The notes: generated by a model not told the origin, from the letters alone. A stretch of 64,000 nt of DNA from an uncultured Kiritimatiellota bacterium (GCA_944391055.1 CALXSF010000007.1:79101-143100), one strand, 5' to 3'; shown: positions 1 to 8,456, counted from the stretch's first letter. A program made the numbers and translations.

Positions 1-657
1 ACCGGCAGCGGCAAGACCACCACCCTCGCCTCCATTCTCCACCAGATCAACCTCCGCCGCCACGAGCACATCCTCACCATCGAGGACCCCATCGAATACG
101 TCCACGAAAGCGCCGCCTGCCTCGTCTCCCAGCGCGAGGTCGGCCACGACACCGAAGGTTTCCACGAGGCCCTCCGCTCGGCCCTCCGCGAAGACCCCGA
201 CATCGTCCTCCTCGGCGAGATGCGCGACCGCGTCAGCATGGACGCCGCCCTCACCCTCGCCGAGACCGGCCACCTCACCTTCGCCACCCTCCACACCGCC
301 GGCGCCGTCGAGACCATCACCCGCGTCATCTCCGCCTTCGAGCCCGCCGAGCAGGGCCAGATCCGCGAACGCCTCGCCGCCAACCTCAAGGTCGTCCTCA
401 CCCAGCGCCTCGTCCCCTGGACCAACCGCGCCGGGCGCTCCCTCTGTGCCGAGATCCTCGTCTCCACCCCCGCCGTCCGCGCCCTCGTCCGCGACGGCAA
501 GGAGCGTCAGCTCCCCTCCCTCCTCGAGACCGGCGCCGCCCAAGGCATGGCCACCCTCAACGCCTCCCTCGCCCAGCTCGTCCACCGCCGCATCGTCACC
601 CCCGCCGAGGCCGCCCTCCACACCCCCGACCCACAGGCCCTCCTCCGCCTTCTCTGA
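1..657 (+). CDS. pilT: PilT-type twitching/retraction ATPase, 3' part
   Basis: This is the C-terminal 218 residues of a type IV pilus retraction ATPase of the GspE/PilT secretion-ATPase family; the start lies before the window. The frame opens directly in the Walker A loop (TGSGKTTT). It continues through the Asp box (ILTIEDPIEYVH), the Walker B region (DPDIVLLGEMRD) and the His box (GHLTFATLHT). The tail with LIRxGK-like and GMATLN-like segments matches PilT/PilU C-termini. It should act as a cytoplasmic hexamer that depolymerises pilin at the inner membrane. PilU cannot be excluded because the N-terminus is missing. Codons end almost only in C, as expected for the distal end of a transcription unit in this genome. 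Confidence 0.93.
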   Translation, partial: TGSGKTTTLASILHQINLRRHEHILTIEDPIEYVHESAACLVSQREVGHDTEGFHEALRSALREDPDIVLLGEMRDRVSMDAALTLAETGHLTFATLHTAGAVETITRVISAFEPAEQGQIRERLAANLKVVLTQRLVPWTNRAGRSLCAEILVSTPAVRALVRDGKERQLPSLLETGAAQGMATLNASLAQLVHRRIVTPAEAALHTPDPQALLRLL

Positions 658-683
658 CGCCTTCGCCCCGCCCGGGCGCGTTT

Positions 684-692
684 TGGTATGAT
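684..692 (+). promoter_or_regulatory. extended -10 promoter of deoA
   Basis: TGGTATGAT fits the TGn-TATAAT pattern seen throughout the window. No TTGACA-like -35 is visible in the GC-rich DNA upstream. The predicted start of transcription is near 699, leaving a leader of about 30 nt that holds the AAAGGAG ribosome binding site. Confidence 0.6.
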
Positions 693-728
693 GACCGCAG
701 GCCGAGGGGCCGGAAAGGAGCGTCAGCC

Positions 729-2021
729 ATGGTGCCACAGTGGTTCATCGAGGAAAAACGCGACGGGCGGGAGCACGCGGAGGCGGATCTGCGGGAGTGG
801 GTGCGGGGGGTGGCGGATGGGAGCCTGCCGGATTACCAGGTGGCGGCCTGGCTGATGGCGGCCTACCTGCGGGGGCTCTCCGAGGCGGAGACGGCGACGC
901 TGACCGACGCGATGATGCGCTCGGGGCGTTGCCTGACGTGGGAGGGGCTCGGCAGGCCGACGGCCGACAAGCATTCGACGGGCGGGGTGGGGGACAAGAT
1001 CTCGCTGCCCCTGGCGCCGGTCTGCGCCGCGCTGGGCCTGGCGGTGCCGATGGTCTCGGGGCGCGGGCTGGGGCTGACGGGCGGGACGCTCGACAAGCTG
1101 GAGAGCATCCCCGGCTTTAACGTCCGCCTGGGGGTGGGGGACTTCCGCCGGATCGTGGGGGAGGTGGGGTGCTGCCTGATCGGGCAGACCGACGACCTGG
1201 CCCCCGCCGACCGCCGGCTCTACGCGCTGCGCGACGTGACGGCCACGGTGCCGAGCGTGCCGCTGATCGTGGCCTCCATCATGAGCAAGAAGCTGGCGGA
1301 GGGGGCGGGGACGCTGCTTTTCGACGTGAAGTTCGGCAGCGGCGCCTTCATGGGCTCGCTGGCCGAGGCGCGGGTCTTGGCCGAGGCGCTGATCGCCACG
1401 GGGCGGCGGCTGGGGCGGCGGTGCCGGGCCTTGCTGACGGACATGGATCAGCCGTTGGGGCGGACGGTGGGGAACGCGCTGGAGGTGCGCGAGGCGCTGG
1501 AGGTGTTGGCGGGCGGCGGCCCGTGGGACGTGCGGGCGCTGACCGTCGAGGAGGCGGCGCACCTGGCGCAGGCGGCGGGCCTCTTCGGGGACCTCGCGGC
1601 GGCGCGCGCCGCCGCCGAGCGGGCGTTGGACGGCGGCGAGGCGATGGAATGTTTCCGCGCGATGGCCCAGGCACAGGGCGCGCGCCTGGGCGAGCCGCTG
1701 CCGGAGGCCCGGGCGCGGGTGGCGGTGCCGGCGCCGCGCGCCGGGTGGGTGGCGCACGTGGACGCCAAGGCCATCGGCCGCGTGGCGCTGGAGCTGGGCG
1801 CGGGGCGGCGCGCGGCGGAGGAGACGCCCGACCCGGCGGCGGGGGTGGACGCGCTGCTCCAGCAGGGGGAGCGGGTGGAGGCGGGCGCGCCGCTGTGCGT
1901 GCTGTGCGCGGGGTCGGGGGAACGGGCGGCGGCGTTGGTTCGGACGGCCGCGGCGGCGTTCCGGCTGGAGCAGGCGCCGCCGCCCAGACGCGCGCTGGTG
2001 GCGGGGACGCTGGGCGCGTGA
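729..2021 (+). CDS. deoA: thymidine / pyrimidine-nucleoside phosphorylase
   Basis: Phosphorolysis of thymidine (or uridine) to base and (deoxy)ribose-1-phosphate; a cytoplasmic nucleoside-salvage enzyme. The 430-residue length fits the family. The phosphate-binding signature KHSTGGVGD starts at residue 81, followed by the glycine-rich GRGLGLTGGTLDKLESIPGF segment. The C-terminal third is the PYNP_C domain. The start at 729 is chosen because AAAGGAG (714-720) lies 8 nt upstream. Whether it is a strict thymidine phosphorylase or a broader pyrimidine phosphorylase (pdp) cannot be told from sequence. It is G-ending in third codon position throughout, unlike the C-ending pilT before it. Confidence 0.94.
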   Translation: MVPQWFIEEKRDGREHAEADLREWVRGVADGSLPDYQVAAWLMAAYLRGLSEAETATLTDAMMRSGRCLTWEGLGRPTADKHSTGGVGDKISLPLAPVCAALGLAVPMVSGRGLGLTGGTLDKLESIPGFNVRLGVGDFRRIVGEVGCCLIGQTDDLAPADRRLYALRDVTATVPSVPLIVASIMSKKLAEGAGTLLFDVKFGSGAFMGSLAEARVLAEALIATGRRLGRRCRALLTDMDQPLGRTVGNALEVREALEVLAGGGPWDVRALTVEEAAHLAQAAGLFGDLAAARAAAERALDGGEAMECFRAMAQAQGARLGEPLPEARARVAVPAPRAGWVAHVDAKAIGRVALELGAGRRAAEETPDPAAGVDALLQQGERVEAGAPLCVLCAGSGERAAALVRTAAAAFRLEQAPPPRRALVAGTLGA

Positions 2022-2032
2022 GGGCGGCGTTG

Positions 2033-2041
2033 TGGTAGAAT
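2033..2041 (+). promoter_or_regulatory. extended -10 promoter of the S1-domain gene
   Basis: TGGTAGAAT just after the deoA stop. The predicted start of transcription is near 2048 and an AAGAAGGGA ribosome binding site follows before the ATG at 2078. Confidence 0.6.
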
Positions 2042-2077
2042 GTCGCGGTTTTCGAAGCAAACGGAAAGAAGGGACGC

Positions 2078-3283
2078 ATGAAGGATTCCAAGGCCAAGGC
2101 CGATTTCGCCGCGCTGCTGGCGGCGGGTGGGATGGATTACCGCCGGGGCTTCGACCCGGGCGAGGAGGTGCGCGCGACCGTGGTCTCCACGAAGGGCCAG
2201 TATGTGGTGCTCGACGTGGGGGCGAAGGACGAGGGCGTGGTGCCGAAGGAGGAGTTCGTCCTGGAGGATGGCACGCTGCGGGCGCAGGAGGGGGAGCGCG
2301 TGACGGTGTGGTTCGCGGGCATGCGGCAGGGCAACCTGCTCTTCACGGCCCGCAACAAGGCCACGGGGCGCGGCGACGCGGCGCTGCGCCAGGCCTTCGA
2401 GGCGGGCACGCCCATCGACGGGCTGGTGAAGGCCGAGGTGAAGGGCGGCTATGAGGTGGAGGTGGCCGGCCAGCGGGCCTTCTGCCCCTATTCGCAGATG
2501 GAGCTGCACCGCGCCAAGGAGCCGGCGGAGTTCGTCGGCACCAAGCAGACGTTTTTGATCTCGGAGTGCGGCGAGGACGAGCGCGGCGCCAACCTGGTCG
2601 TCTCGCGGCGCGCGTTCCTGGAGCGCGAGCGCTCGGCGCAGAAGGCCGACCTGCTGGCCGACCTGGCCGAGGGGCAGACGCGCGAGGGGACGGTGACGCG
2701 CGTGATGGATTTCGGCGCCTTCGTGGATCTGGGCGGCGCGGAGGGCCTGGTGCCCGTGCGCGAGCTGTCGTGGGAGCGCGGGGCGAAGGCCGAGGACCTG
2801 GTGCGGCCGGGGGACACGGTGGAGGTGCTGGTGCAGCGCTTCGACCCCGTCACCGAGCGCATCACCCTCTCGCTCCGCGCGCTGCGGCAGAACCCGTGGG
2901 AGGCCTTCGCCGCGCAGTACCGCCCCGGCGACGTGCTGAACGCGAAGATCGTGCGTATCGCCACCTTCGGCGCCTTCGCCCAGCTCGCCCCGGGCGTGGA
3001 TGGCCTCCTTTCCAACGGCCGCCTCGCCGCCCTCGCCAAGGGTCGCCGTATCGCCTCCGCCCACGAGGTGGTGGAGGAGGGGCAGGAGCTGGAGGTGAAG
3101 ATCGACTCCATCGATGCCGACGCCCACAAGATCGCCCTCCGTCCCGTGGTCGAGGACGAGCCCCGCGCCAAGCAGGAGGCTCCCGCCAACGACCCTGACG
3201 AGGATCCCTCGGCCTGGCTCCGCGCCAACCGCGCCAAGAATGCCTCCCTCGGAAACAATCCTTTCGCCGGCCTGAACCTGTGA
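2078..3283 (+). CDS. S1 RNA-binding domain protein (short RpsA-like)
   Basis: A 401-residue protein made of four S1/OB-fold repeats at roughly residues 27-95, 113-178, 200-268 and 285-355. The third and fourth are the most canonical (GTVTRVMDFGAFVDL; KIVRIATFGAFAQL). It most likely binds mRNA or ribosomes as a shortened ribosomal protein S1, which has six repeats in Escherichia coli. A different S1-family RNA chaperone is possible. The gene has its own promoter and a good ribosome binding site. The next gene begins on a GTGA overlap with its stop, so the two should be translationally coupled. Third codon positions change from G-rich to C-rich near 2880. Confidence 0.88.
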   Translation: MKDSKAKADFAALLAAGGMDYRRGFDPGEEVRATVVSTKGQYVVLDVGAKDEGVVPKEEFVLEDGTLRAQEGERVTVWFAGMRQGNLLFTARNKATGRGDAALRQAFEAGTPIDGLVKAEVKGGYEVEVAGQRAFCPYSQMELHRAKEPAEFVGTKQTFLISECGEDERGANLVVSRRAFLERERSAQKADLLADLAEGQTREGTVTRVMDFGAFVDLGGAEGLVPVRELSWERGAKAEDLVRPGDTVEVLVQRFDPVTERITLSLRALRQNPWEAFAAQYRPGDVLNAKIVRIATFGAFAQLAPGVDGLLSNGRLAALAKGRRIASAHEVVEEGQELEVKIDSIDADAHKIALRPVVEDEPRAKQEAPANDPDEDPSAWLRANRAKNASLGNNPFAGLNL

Positions 3284-3882
3284 GGCCGACTAACCTCTAT
3301 TACGATCGCGGGCGCACCTGTCTGCGCTATTGGGCGGGGGGCGCGCCGCGCGAGCGCGTGGCGCCCTTCCCCGCCGCGTTGGTAACCCTGCCGCCCGACC
3401 CGGAGGCGGAGGTGACGCCGCGTGCGCTCGCCACGCCGGCGGAGGCGCTCTTCCAGATGTTCCGGGGCATCCCGTTGCGTCCCGAGGGGGCGTGGTCGCT
3501 CGTGGAAGGCACCTTCCCTCCGCTTTGGCGGGAGGCCTTCGGCCACTTCCTGCGGATGGTGCGCCAACCGCCGGAGGCGCGGTGGTGCGTGCGCGGTGAG
3601 CCGGGCTGGTTCCTCCAGTTCGGTCTGCGCGAGGCCGACGGCGCCTACACGTTGGGCGCCTTCGTGTTGCCCTGCGGCAAACCGGCCGTGCTGACCTTCC
3701 GCGCGGAGGATCTCATCGAGGCTCTGCCGCCGCCGCGCTTCTTCGCGGTGATGGACATCCGCTCGGAGGCGGACGGGCTGGAGGCGCGGGAGGACGAGGC
3801 CTGGCCGTGGGACACGCGCGTGCGTCTGCCCATCGCCTCGCCGGGTGCGGCAATCGTGCGGCTGCGGCCGCGTTTCGGCTGA
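3280..3882 (+). CDS. conserved hypothetical protein, 200 aa
   Basis: I do not recognise this family. The GTG start overlaps the stop of the S1-domain gene (GTGA), which fixes the start and implies coupled translation. The predicted protein is soluble, with no signal peptide or membrane segment, rich in Trp, Phe and Pro. A central region (about residues 95-150) alternates hydrophobic and polar residues like a small beta domain. It contains only a single Cys and no obvious catalytic motif. A role linked to translation or RNA is suggested only by its partner. Confidence 0.75.
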   Translation: MRPTNLYYDRGRTCLRYWAGGAPRERVAPFPAALVTLPPDPEAEVTPRALATPAEALFQMFRGIPLRPEGAWSLVEGTFPPLWREAFGHFLRMVRQPPEARWCVRGEPGWFLQFGLREADGAYTLGAFVLPCGKPAVLTFRAEDLIEALPPPRFFAVMDIRSEADGLEAREDEAWPWDTRVRLPIASPGAAIVRLRPRFG

Positions 3883-3894
3883 CGGAGACGACAG

Positions 3895-6519
3895 ATGAAG
3901 GCTTGGGCGCGTTGGGTGATGGCAGTGGCGATGATGGCAGTCGCGGCGCTCGGCGCGGCTCACCAAGCGGTAACCGTTCGGGCGCACCCGTGGCTGACGC
4001 GCGGCGTCGGCCGCGAAAGCCTCGCCGGTCTGCGCTTCTGGGGCGAGCAGGGCGCCTGGGGCGGCGGCCTTCGCACCGTAACCTTCACCATCCGTTACGA
4101 GGGCTGCGACCGCGCCGACCTGGGCGATTTCCACCTCTGGCGAATGCCCTTCAACTGCAATTACGCCTTCTATGAGCCCCGCGCCGTCCGTCTTGACGGC
4201 GACTATGGCACCCTCACCGAGACCTCCACGGGCGACGGCGCCCTCACTCTCACCTTCGCCGGCCGAACCAGCGGTGTCGCCGAAGGCTCGCCCGACTGGT
4301 TCTACCCACACACCCCCGGCCGCGTGGAGAGCGACTACCTCTGGCTGACCGCCGACCTCGCCGCCGACCTCCCCTCCACCGCCCGCATTTGGGTGGATGT
4401 CGCCTCCGACCAAGTCGCCATCGGCGGCTGCGTCTACGCCGTCACCAACGGCGTCGCCCAAGCCCCCCACCGCGTCTATCCCTTCACCCACCGCGTCCTC
4501 GCCTACCTCCGCTCCGACTACGTCAAAGGCACCACCCGCCCCAACGGACGCTACAACAGCTCCGACATCCTCGACGACGCTCCCGACAAACGCCTCGCCA
4601 ACCTCACCGACATCGCCCTCTCCACCGTCAAAGTCGTCTACCAAAGCGACACCGACACCTTCGGCCTCCGCACCGGCCCCATCGCCCCCGACTACTACGA
4701 CACCGCTCTCCGCCGCGTCCTCGCCTTCCGCGGCGCCCACCCCCACCTCCGCGTCTTCGCCAGTCTCGACAAAGGCGCTTGGATGAGCTGCCATTCCGAC
4801 TCCTCCCGCGGCGGCGCCCATAACGCCTTCGCCCTCGGCCACGCCGCCGGCGACCGCTACCGCGCCCAATTCGTCCAAGCCATCGTCGCCATGATGGAGG
4901 AATACGGCCTCGACGGCCTGGACATCGACTGGGAGTACCCCAACATCAACCCCGACAGCACCCCCATCGCCAACGGCGAATACGAGAAATACGGCCTCCT
5001 CATGCGCGACCTCGCGGAGGCCTTCTTCGACCGCGGCTGGGAACTCTCCATGTGCATCAACCAGAACGGCTGGCAAATCCCCGGCGGCGAGGTCTGCGCC
5101 GCCGCCGATTTCGTCAACTCCATGGCCTACGGCCCCTGGCCCGCCTTCCACGGCAACGGCGTCATGACCCAGGCCATCAACCAATGCCTCAGCCGAAACA
5201 TTCCCCGCCGCCGCGTCATCGTCGGCCAATCCATGTACGCCAACGCCTCCTACCACCTCGGCTGGGGCGAACTCCGCAACCGCCTCAGCGCGCTTCCTTA
5301 CTTCGACCTCTGTGACGCCGACACCATCTGGGAAAGCTGGGCCTACAACGGCAAGAGCGGCGCCTACATGAACTTCACCGGCCCCACCACCTACCGCGCC
5401 AAATGCAACCGCGCCAAACAGGAAGGCTTCGGCGGCGTCATGAGCTGGTGCTACTACGGCGACGCCACCTGGGACGCCTCCCTCGCCCTCCACCAAGCCC
5501 AAACCATCTGGCCCCACGACGCCTGGCCCGAGCCCCCGCGCGCCGACGACGGCTTCGCCCTCCTCGACAGCGAGGAAGACTGGTTCTGGCTCCAAGAGCA
5601 CCCCGGCACCGACGCCCGCCTCATCGCCGACATCACCCTCACCCACGACCCCCTCCCCATCGACACCTTCGCCCACACCCTCGACGGTGCCGGCCACACC
5701 CTCACCCTCGCCCCCGACACCTGGGTCGCCGACTTCGGCGACGCCGCCCTCATCCGCACCCTCTCCGGCACCGTCCGCGACCTCACCATCGTCCTCCAAG
5801 GCCGCGTCGTCTCCGTCGCCGACCGCGCCAACGACACCACCGTCTCCGACGCCTCCACCCTCGTCGGCACCCCGCATGCCGCGTTGCTGGCCGGCGCCTT
5901 GGCGGGCGCCACCCTGGAGCGCGTCACCCTCCGCGTCGAGGCCGGCGCCGAGATCCAAGGCGCCGGCCAGACCGCCGTCGCCGCCGCCAATCTGTATGCC
6001 GAGACCCCCGCCGCCAACGTCCTCCGGGACGTCCGCGCCGAGATCGCCGGGGTCGTCCGCAACAACGCCACCACCTCCTCCGGCGCCGCCTTCCACCCCG
6101 TGAACACCCTCGTCGGCGGGCTGGTCGGCTGGGTCGGCGGCCCCGCCCAGGGCGGCAATGTCCTCGAACGCTGCGCCGTCAGCCTCGCCCCGACCGCCCG
6201 CGTCGCCAACGAGACCGGCGAGCAGGACGCCGCGGGCGGCGCCGTGGGGCACCTCCACAACAAAGCCGACCCGCGCATCGTCGGGCTCGACGTCCGCTGG
6301 GCCGACGGCGCCGAGGTCGTCGGGCGCGCCGTCACCGAGTGCTCGCCCATGCCGTGGTGCGCCACCTATTACGCGCGTGAGCTCCCCGCCGGGTCGGTCG
6401 GGGGCCGCGTCATTCCCGCGCCGGGGGCGGAGGGGGCCTTCCGCGCGCGCTGGCCGACCTATTGGCTGGAGCCCTTCGCGCCCTTCGGCAGGCCGGGCTT
6501 CGGTTTATTCCTGCGCTGA
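3895..6519 (+). CDS. secreted glycoside hydrolase family 18 protein with beta-helical C-terminus
   Basis: Likely chitinase or endo-beta-N-acetylglucosaminidase acting outside the cytoplasm. A signal peptide (MKAWARW plus hydrophobic core) spans residues 1-22. After an N-terminal beta-rich domain (about 25-200), the GH18 barrel carries the signature DGLDIDWEYP at residues 340-349. The catalytic DxxDxDxE residues are all present and E347 is the predicted proton donor. Residues from about 560 to 870 look like a parallel beta-helix with repeated strand segments (LIADITLTHD, HTLDGAGHTLTL, GTVRDLTIVL), perhaps for surface attachment or substrate binding. GGAG at 3884-3887 supports the start. The end overlaps the opposing gene by 15 bp. 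Substrate is unknown; gut mucin or chitin are guesses. Confidence 0.9.
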   Translation: MKAWARWVMAVAMMAVAALGAAHQAVTVRAHPWLTRGVGRESLAGLRFWGEQGAWGGGLRTVTFTIRYEGCDRADLGDFHLWRMPFNCNYAFYEPRAVRLDGDYGTLTETSTGDGALTLTFAGRTSGVAEGSPDWFYPHTPGRVESDYLWLTADLAADLPSTARIWVDVASDQVAIGGCVYAVTNGVAQAPHRVYPFTHRVLAYLRSDYVKGTTRPNGRYNSSDILDDAPDKRLANLTDIALSTVKVVYQSDTDTFGLRTGPIAPDYYDTALRRVLAFRGAHPHLRVFASLDKGAWMSCHSDSSRGGAHNAFALGHAAGDRYRAQFVQAIVAMMEEYGLDGLDIDWEYPNINPDSTPIANGEYEKYGLLMRDLAEAFFDRGWELSMCINQNGWQIPGGEVCAAADFVNSMAYGPWPAFHGNGVMTQAINQCLSRNIPRRRVIVGQSMYANASYHLGWGELRNRLSALPYFDLCDADTIWESWAYNGKSGAYMNFTGPTTYRAKCNRAKQEGFGGVMSWCYYGDATWDASLALHQAQTIWPHDAWPEPPRADDGFALLDSEEDWFWLQEHPGTDARLIADITLTHDPLPIDTFAHTLDGAGHTLTLAPDTWVADFGDAALIRTLSGTVRDLTIVLQGRVVSVADRANDTTVSDASTLVGTPHAALLAGALAGATLERVTLRVEAGAEIQGAGQTAVAAANLYAETPAANVLRDVRAEIAGVVRNNATTSSGAAFHPVNTLVGGLVGWVGGPAQGGNVLERCAVSLAPTARVANETGEQDAAGGAVGHLHNKADPRIVGLDVRWADGAEVVGRAVTECSPMPWCATYYARELPAGSVGGRVIPAPGAEGAFRARWPTYWLEPFAPFGRPGFGLFLR

Positions 6520-6996
6520 GTCCTCGTCCCCGTCCTCCCGCCAATGGCCGGGGACCCAGGTGCGGGAAACGATGTTGCCCGCGCCGTCGCGGGCATAGCG
6601 CCAATGGCCCTTCACCCACACACGCCCCGGCGTCTCGTCCCGGCGCGCCCCTTGTTCCTGCTTGGGGGCGCCGCGGATGGCGATAGGGAGCGGCAGGGCC
6701 TTGCGGGCCGCCGGGCGGACGGGGGCTGGGCGGGCGCGCGGGGCGGGTGGGACCGCGCCGAAGGCGACGACGCCGCCCGCGGGCGAGACGAAGGCCGAGC
6801 CGCCGCCCCAAGGGCGCGTGTAGACCTCCCACCCGAACCACGGGGGCCGATAGGCCGTGCCGCCGCGCCAGTGGATCACGGGCGGCGGGGGCGGGGGCTG
6901 GCGGAGCCGCCCGCGCACGGGGTGCTGACGGGGGCGCGCGGGGGCCGTCAGCGCCGCGCCCATCGCCAATGCCAGCAGAAGCCATCGTCTTGTCAT
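6505..6996 (-). CDS. secreted proline-rich protein with YXWVPGHW-type repeats
   Basis: A 163-residue exported protein of unknown function. It has a signal peptide (MTRRWLLLALAMGAALTAPA), then a Pro/Arg-rich stretch, a W-rich segment (PPWFGWEVYTRPWGGG) and a C-terminus with two related units, VWVKGHWRY and TWVPGHWRE. The latter resemble the YXWGXW-type repeats of some periplasmic or outer-membrane proteins. The AAAGGAA ribosome binding site and the -10 box at 7018-7026 support the start. Its 3' end overlaps the GH18 gene tail-to-tail by 15 bp, with no terminator between them. Confidence 0.72.
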   Translation of the reverse strand: MTRRWLLLALAMGAALTAPARPRQHPVRGRLRQPPPPPPVIHWRGGTAYRPPWFGWEVYTRPWGGGSAFVSPAGGVVAFGAVPPAPRARPAPVRPAARKALPLPIAIRGAPKQEQGARRDETPGRVWVKGHWRYARDGAGNIVSRTWVPGHWREDGDEDSAQE

Positions 6997-7017
6997 CGCC
7001 GCGTTCCTTTCGCCGCC

Positions 7018-7026
7018 ATTCTAACA
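7018..7026 (-). promoter_or_regulatory. extended -10 promoter of the secreted proline-rich protein
   Basis: On the minus strand it reads TGTTAGAAT. Transcription should begin near 7011, about 15 nt before the ATG at 6996. Confidence 0.55.
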
Positions 7027-7057
7027 CATCGCGCCCTCTGCGCGGCGCATCGAGACG

Positions 7058-7094
7058 GAAAAGCCCCGCCTTACGAAAAGGCGGGGCTGCTTTT
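7058..7094. terminator. hairpin with T tracts on both strands
   Basis: A 9-bp stem AGCCCCGCC/GGCGGGGCT with a 9-nt loop is followed by GCTTTT on the plus strand and TTTTCC on the minus strand. It could end a plus transcript running out of the GH18 gene, or a short minus transcript carrying the small frame at 7071-7163. The sequence does not decide which. Confidence 0.6.
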
Positions 7095-7163
7095 CGCCGA
7101 CCGTCGGGGCTCAGGCGGCGCGGCGGCGCAGAGCGAGAGCAGGAAGGCAAGCGAACGTTTCAT
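7071..7163 (-). CDS. possible 30-codon signal-peptide-like small ORF
   Basis: Starts MKRSLAFLLSLCAAAPP, which looks like a signal peptide and nothing more. Its stop codon lies in the loop of the hairpin terminator at 7058-7094. No clear ribosome binding site is visible. It may be a real leader peptide, or the remnant 5' end of a lost secreted-protein gene. Kept as a weak candidate. Confidence 0.22.
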   Translation of the reverse strand: MKRSLAFLLSLCAAAPPEPRRSAKSSPAFS

Positions 7164-7268
7164 CTGCCGAATCCCGGGTTGTGGCAATCTAGAACGTATC
7201 CACTCTATCACCTTTTGTCGCCGCAACCCGCGTTGGGGGGGCGGGTTTTGCGCGTGGGGGGGCGTTTT

Positions 7269-7277
7269 TGGTATTGT
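7269..7277 (+). promoter_or_regulatory. extended -10 promoter of the gmk operon
   Basis: TGGTATTGT. The predicted start of transcription is near 7284, so an ATG at 7288 would have almost no leader, while the ATG at 7318 would have an AGGAAGG-containing leader. It may drive the whole 7318-20272 run. Confidence 0.55.
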
Positions 7278-7317
7278 GGGGGGGCTTATGAAGGAAGCAG
7301 GAAGGACAAGGCGTCTG

Positions 7318-7911
7318 ATGAGGCCGTTGCTGATTGTGATGAGCGCGCCCAGCGGGGCGGGCAAGAGTACGCTTTGCGATCTGCTGTTGCAGGAGTTCCC
7401 AGAGATCACCTATTCCGTCTCGTGCACGACGCGCGCGCCGCGCGGGGAGGAGGAGGAGGGGGCGGATTACTTCTTCCTGTCGCAGGAGGAGTTCGACCGG
7501 CACGTGCGCGAGGGCCTGTTGCTGGAGCACGCGGAGGTCCATGGGAACCGCTACGGGACGCCCGCCGCGCCGGTCCGGGAGGCCATCGCCGAGGGGCAGA
7601 GCGTGCTGATGGACATCGACGTGGTGGGGGCGGCCTCGGTGCGCGCCTACGTGGCGGGCCTGCCGGCGGGGGACCCGTTGCGGGAGGGCTTCGTGGACAT
7701 CTTCGTGGAGCCGCCGAGCCTGGAGGAGCTGCGCCGGCGGCTGGAGGGGCGCGGGGAGGACGCGCCCGAGAGCATCGAGCTGCGCCTGCGCAACGCGGCG
7801 GGGGAGCTGGCGCGGGCGGGCGAGTTCATGTACCGGGTGGTGAACGACGACCTGCGCCAGGCGTATCTGCGCCTGCGCGACATCGTCCTGCTGCGGGGGG
7901 GCGCGCTGTGA
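7318..7911 (+). CDS. gmk: guanylate kinase
   Basis: Phosphorylates GMP/dGMP to the diphosphate with ATP; cytoplasmic. The P-loop SAPSGAGKS covers residues 9-17. The GMP-binding region (SCTTRAPRGEEEEGADYFF) and the lid/core segments follow in the usual order. The 197-residue size is typical. I place the start at 7318 because the protein then begins just before the P-loop strand and an AGGAAGGACAAGG stretch precedes it; an in-frame ATG at 7288 would add ten non-conserved residues. It leads a twelve-gene run and overlaps coaC by GTGA. Confidence 0.94.
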   Translation: MRPLLIVMSAPSGAGKSTLCDLLLQEFPEITYSVSCTTRAPRGEEEEGADYFFLSQEEFDRHVREGLLLEHAEVHGNRYGTPAAPVREAIAEGQSVLMDIDVVGAASVRAYVAGLPAGDPLREGFVDIFVEPPSLEELRRRLEGRGEDAPESIELRLRNAAGELARAGEFMYRVVNDDLRQAYLRLRDIVLLRGGAL

Positions 7912-8456
7912 GCGTGCGGGTGGCGTTGGGCGTGACGGGGGCGATCGCGTGCTACAAGGTGTGCGCGCTGACGCGCCTGATGGTGCGCGAGGGGTGGGAG
8001 GTGCGCGTGGCGGCGACGCCGCGGGCACTGGACTTCGTGGGGGAGATCACGTGGCGGACGCTGTCGCAGCACGCGGTGGAGACGGACGCCTTCGCGCCGC
8101 GGGAGGATTGGCGGCCGCGGCACATCGAGCTGGCCGCGTGGTGCGACCTTTTCGTGGTGGCGCCGTGCTCGGCGAACACCTTGGCGAAGCTGGCGCATGG
8201 CTTGGCGGACAATCTGCTGACGCAGGCGGCGTTGGCGTGCGAGCGTCCCTTGGTCGTCGCGCCGGCGATGAACGCGGCGATGTGGGCGAACGCGGCGACC
8301 CAGGCGAACGCGGAGGCGCTGAAGGCGCGCGGCGCGCGCCTGCTGGATCCCGAGGCGGGCGAGTTGGCCTGCGGGGTGCGGGGCACGGGGCGCCTGCCGG
8401 AGCCGGAGGTGCTGATGGCGGCCCTGCGGCGGATCGCGGGGGAGACGGCGCGATGA
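7908..8456 (+). CDS. coaC: phosphopantothenoylcysteine decarboxylase (flavoprotein)
   Basis: Decarboxylates 4'-phosphopantothenoyl-L-cysteine to 4'-phosphopantetheine in coenzyme A synthesis. The 182-residue protein is the CoaC/Dfp N-terminal flavoprotein domain only. It contains the FMN-binding segment SANTLAKLAHGLADNLLT and the substrate-binding PAMNAAMW motif. The C-terminal CoaB ligase domain, fused in most bacterial Dfp proteins, is absent here, so a separate CoaB should exist elsewhere. The GTG start is fixed by the GTGA overlap with gmk. In many bacteria gmk and coaBC are neighbours, which supports the call. panB at 34113 is another CoA-pathway gene in the window. Confidence 0.88.
   Translation: MSVRVALGVTGAIACYKVCALTRLMVREGWEVRVAATPRALDFVGEITWRTLSQHAVETDAFAPREDWRPRHIELAAWCDLFVVAPCSANTLAKLAHGLADNLLTQAALACERPLVVAPAMNAAMWANAATQANAEALKARGARLLDPEAGELACGVRGTGRLPEPEVLMAALRRIAGETAR

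Larger units (their letters stand above)
6997..7317. other. gene-poor gap between minus gene and gmk
   Basis: About 320 bp. It holds the promoter of the minus-strand secreted protein (7018-7026), a strong GC hairpin with T tracts (7058-7094), a doubtful 30-codon reading frame on the minus strand (7071-7163) and the gmk promoter (7269-7277). I see no other gene, tRNA or repeat in it. Confidence 0.7.

Noticed and set aside
2488..6258. Very long minus-strand open frame of over 1200 codons opposite the S1 and GH18 genes
   Set aside because: Gly/Val/Ala-rich shadow of high-GC coding DNA; no domains, no ribosome binding site, and the opposite strand has clear family motifs.
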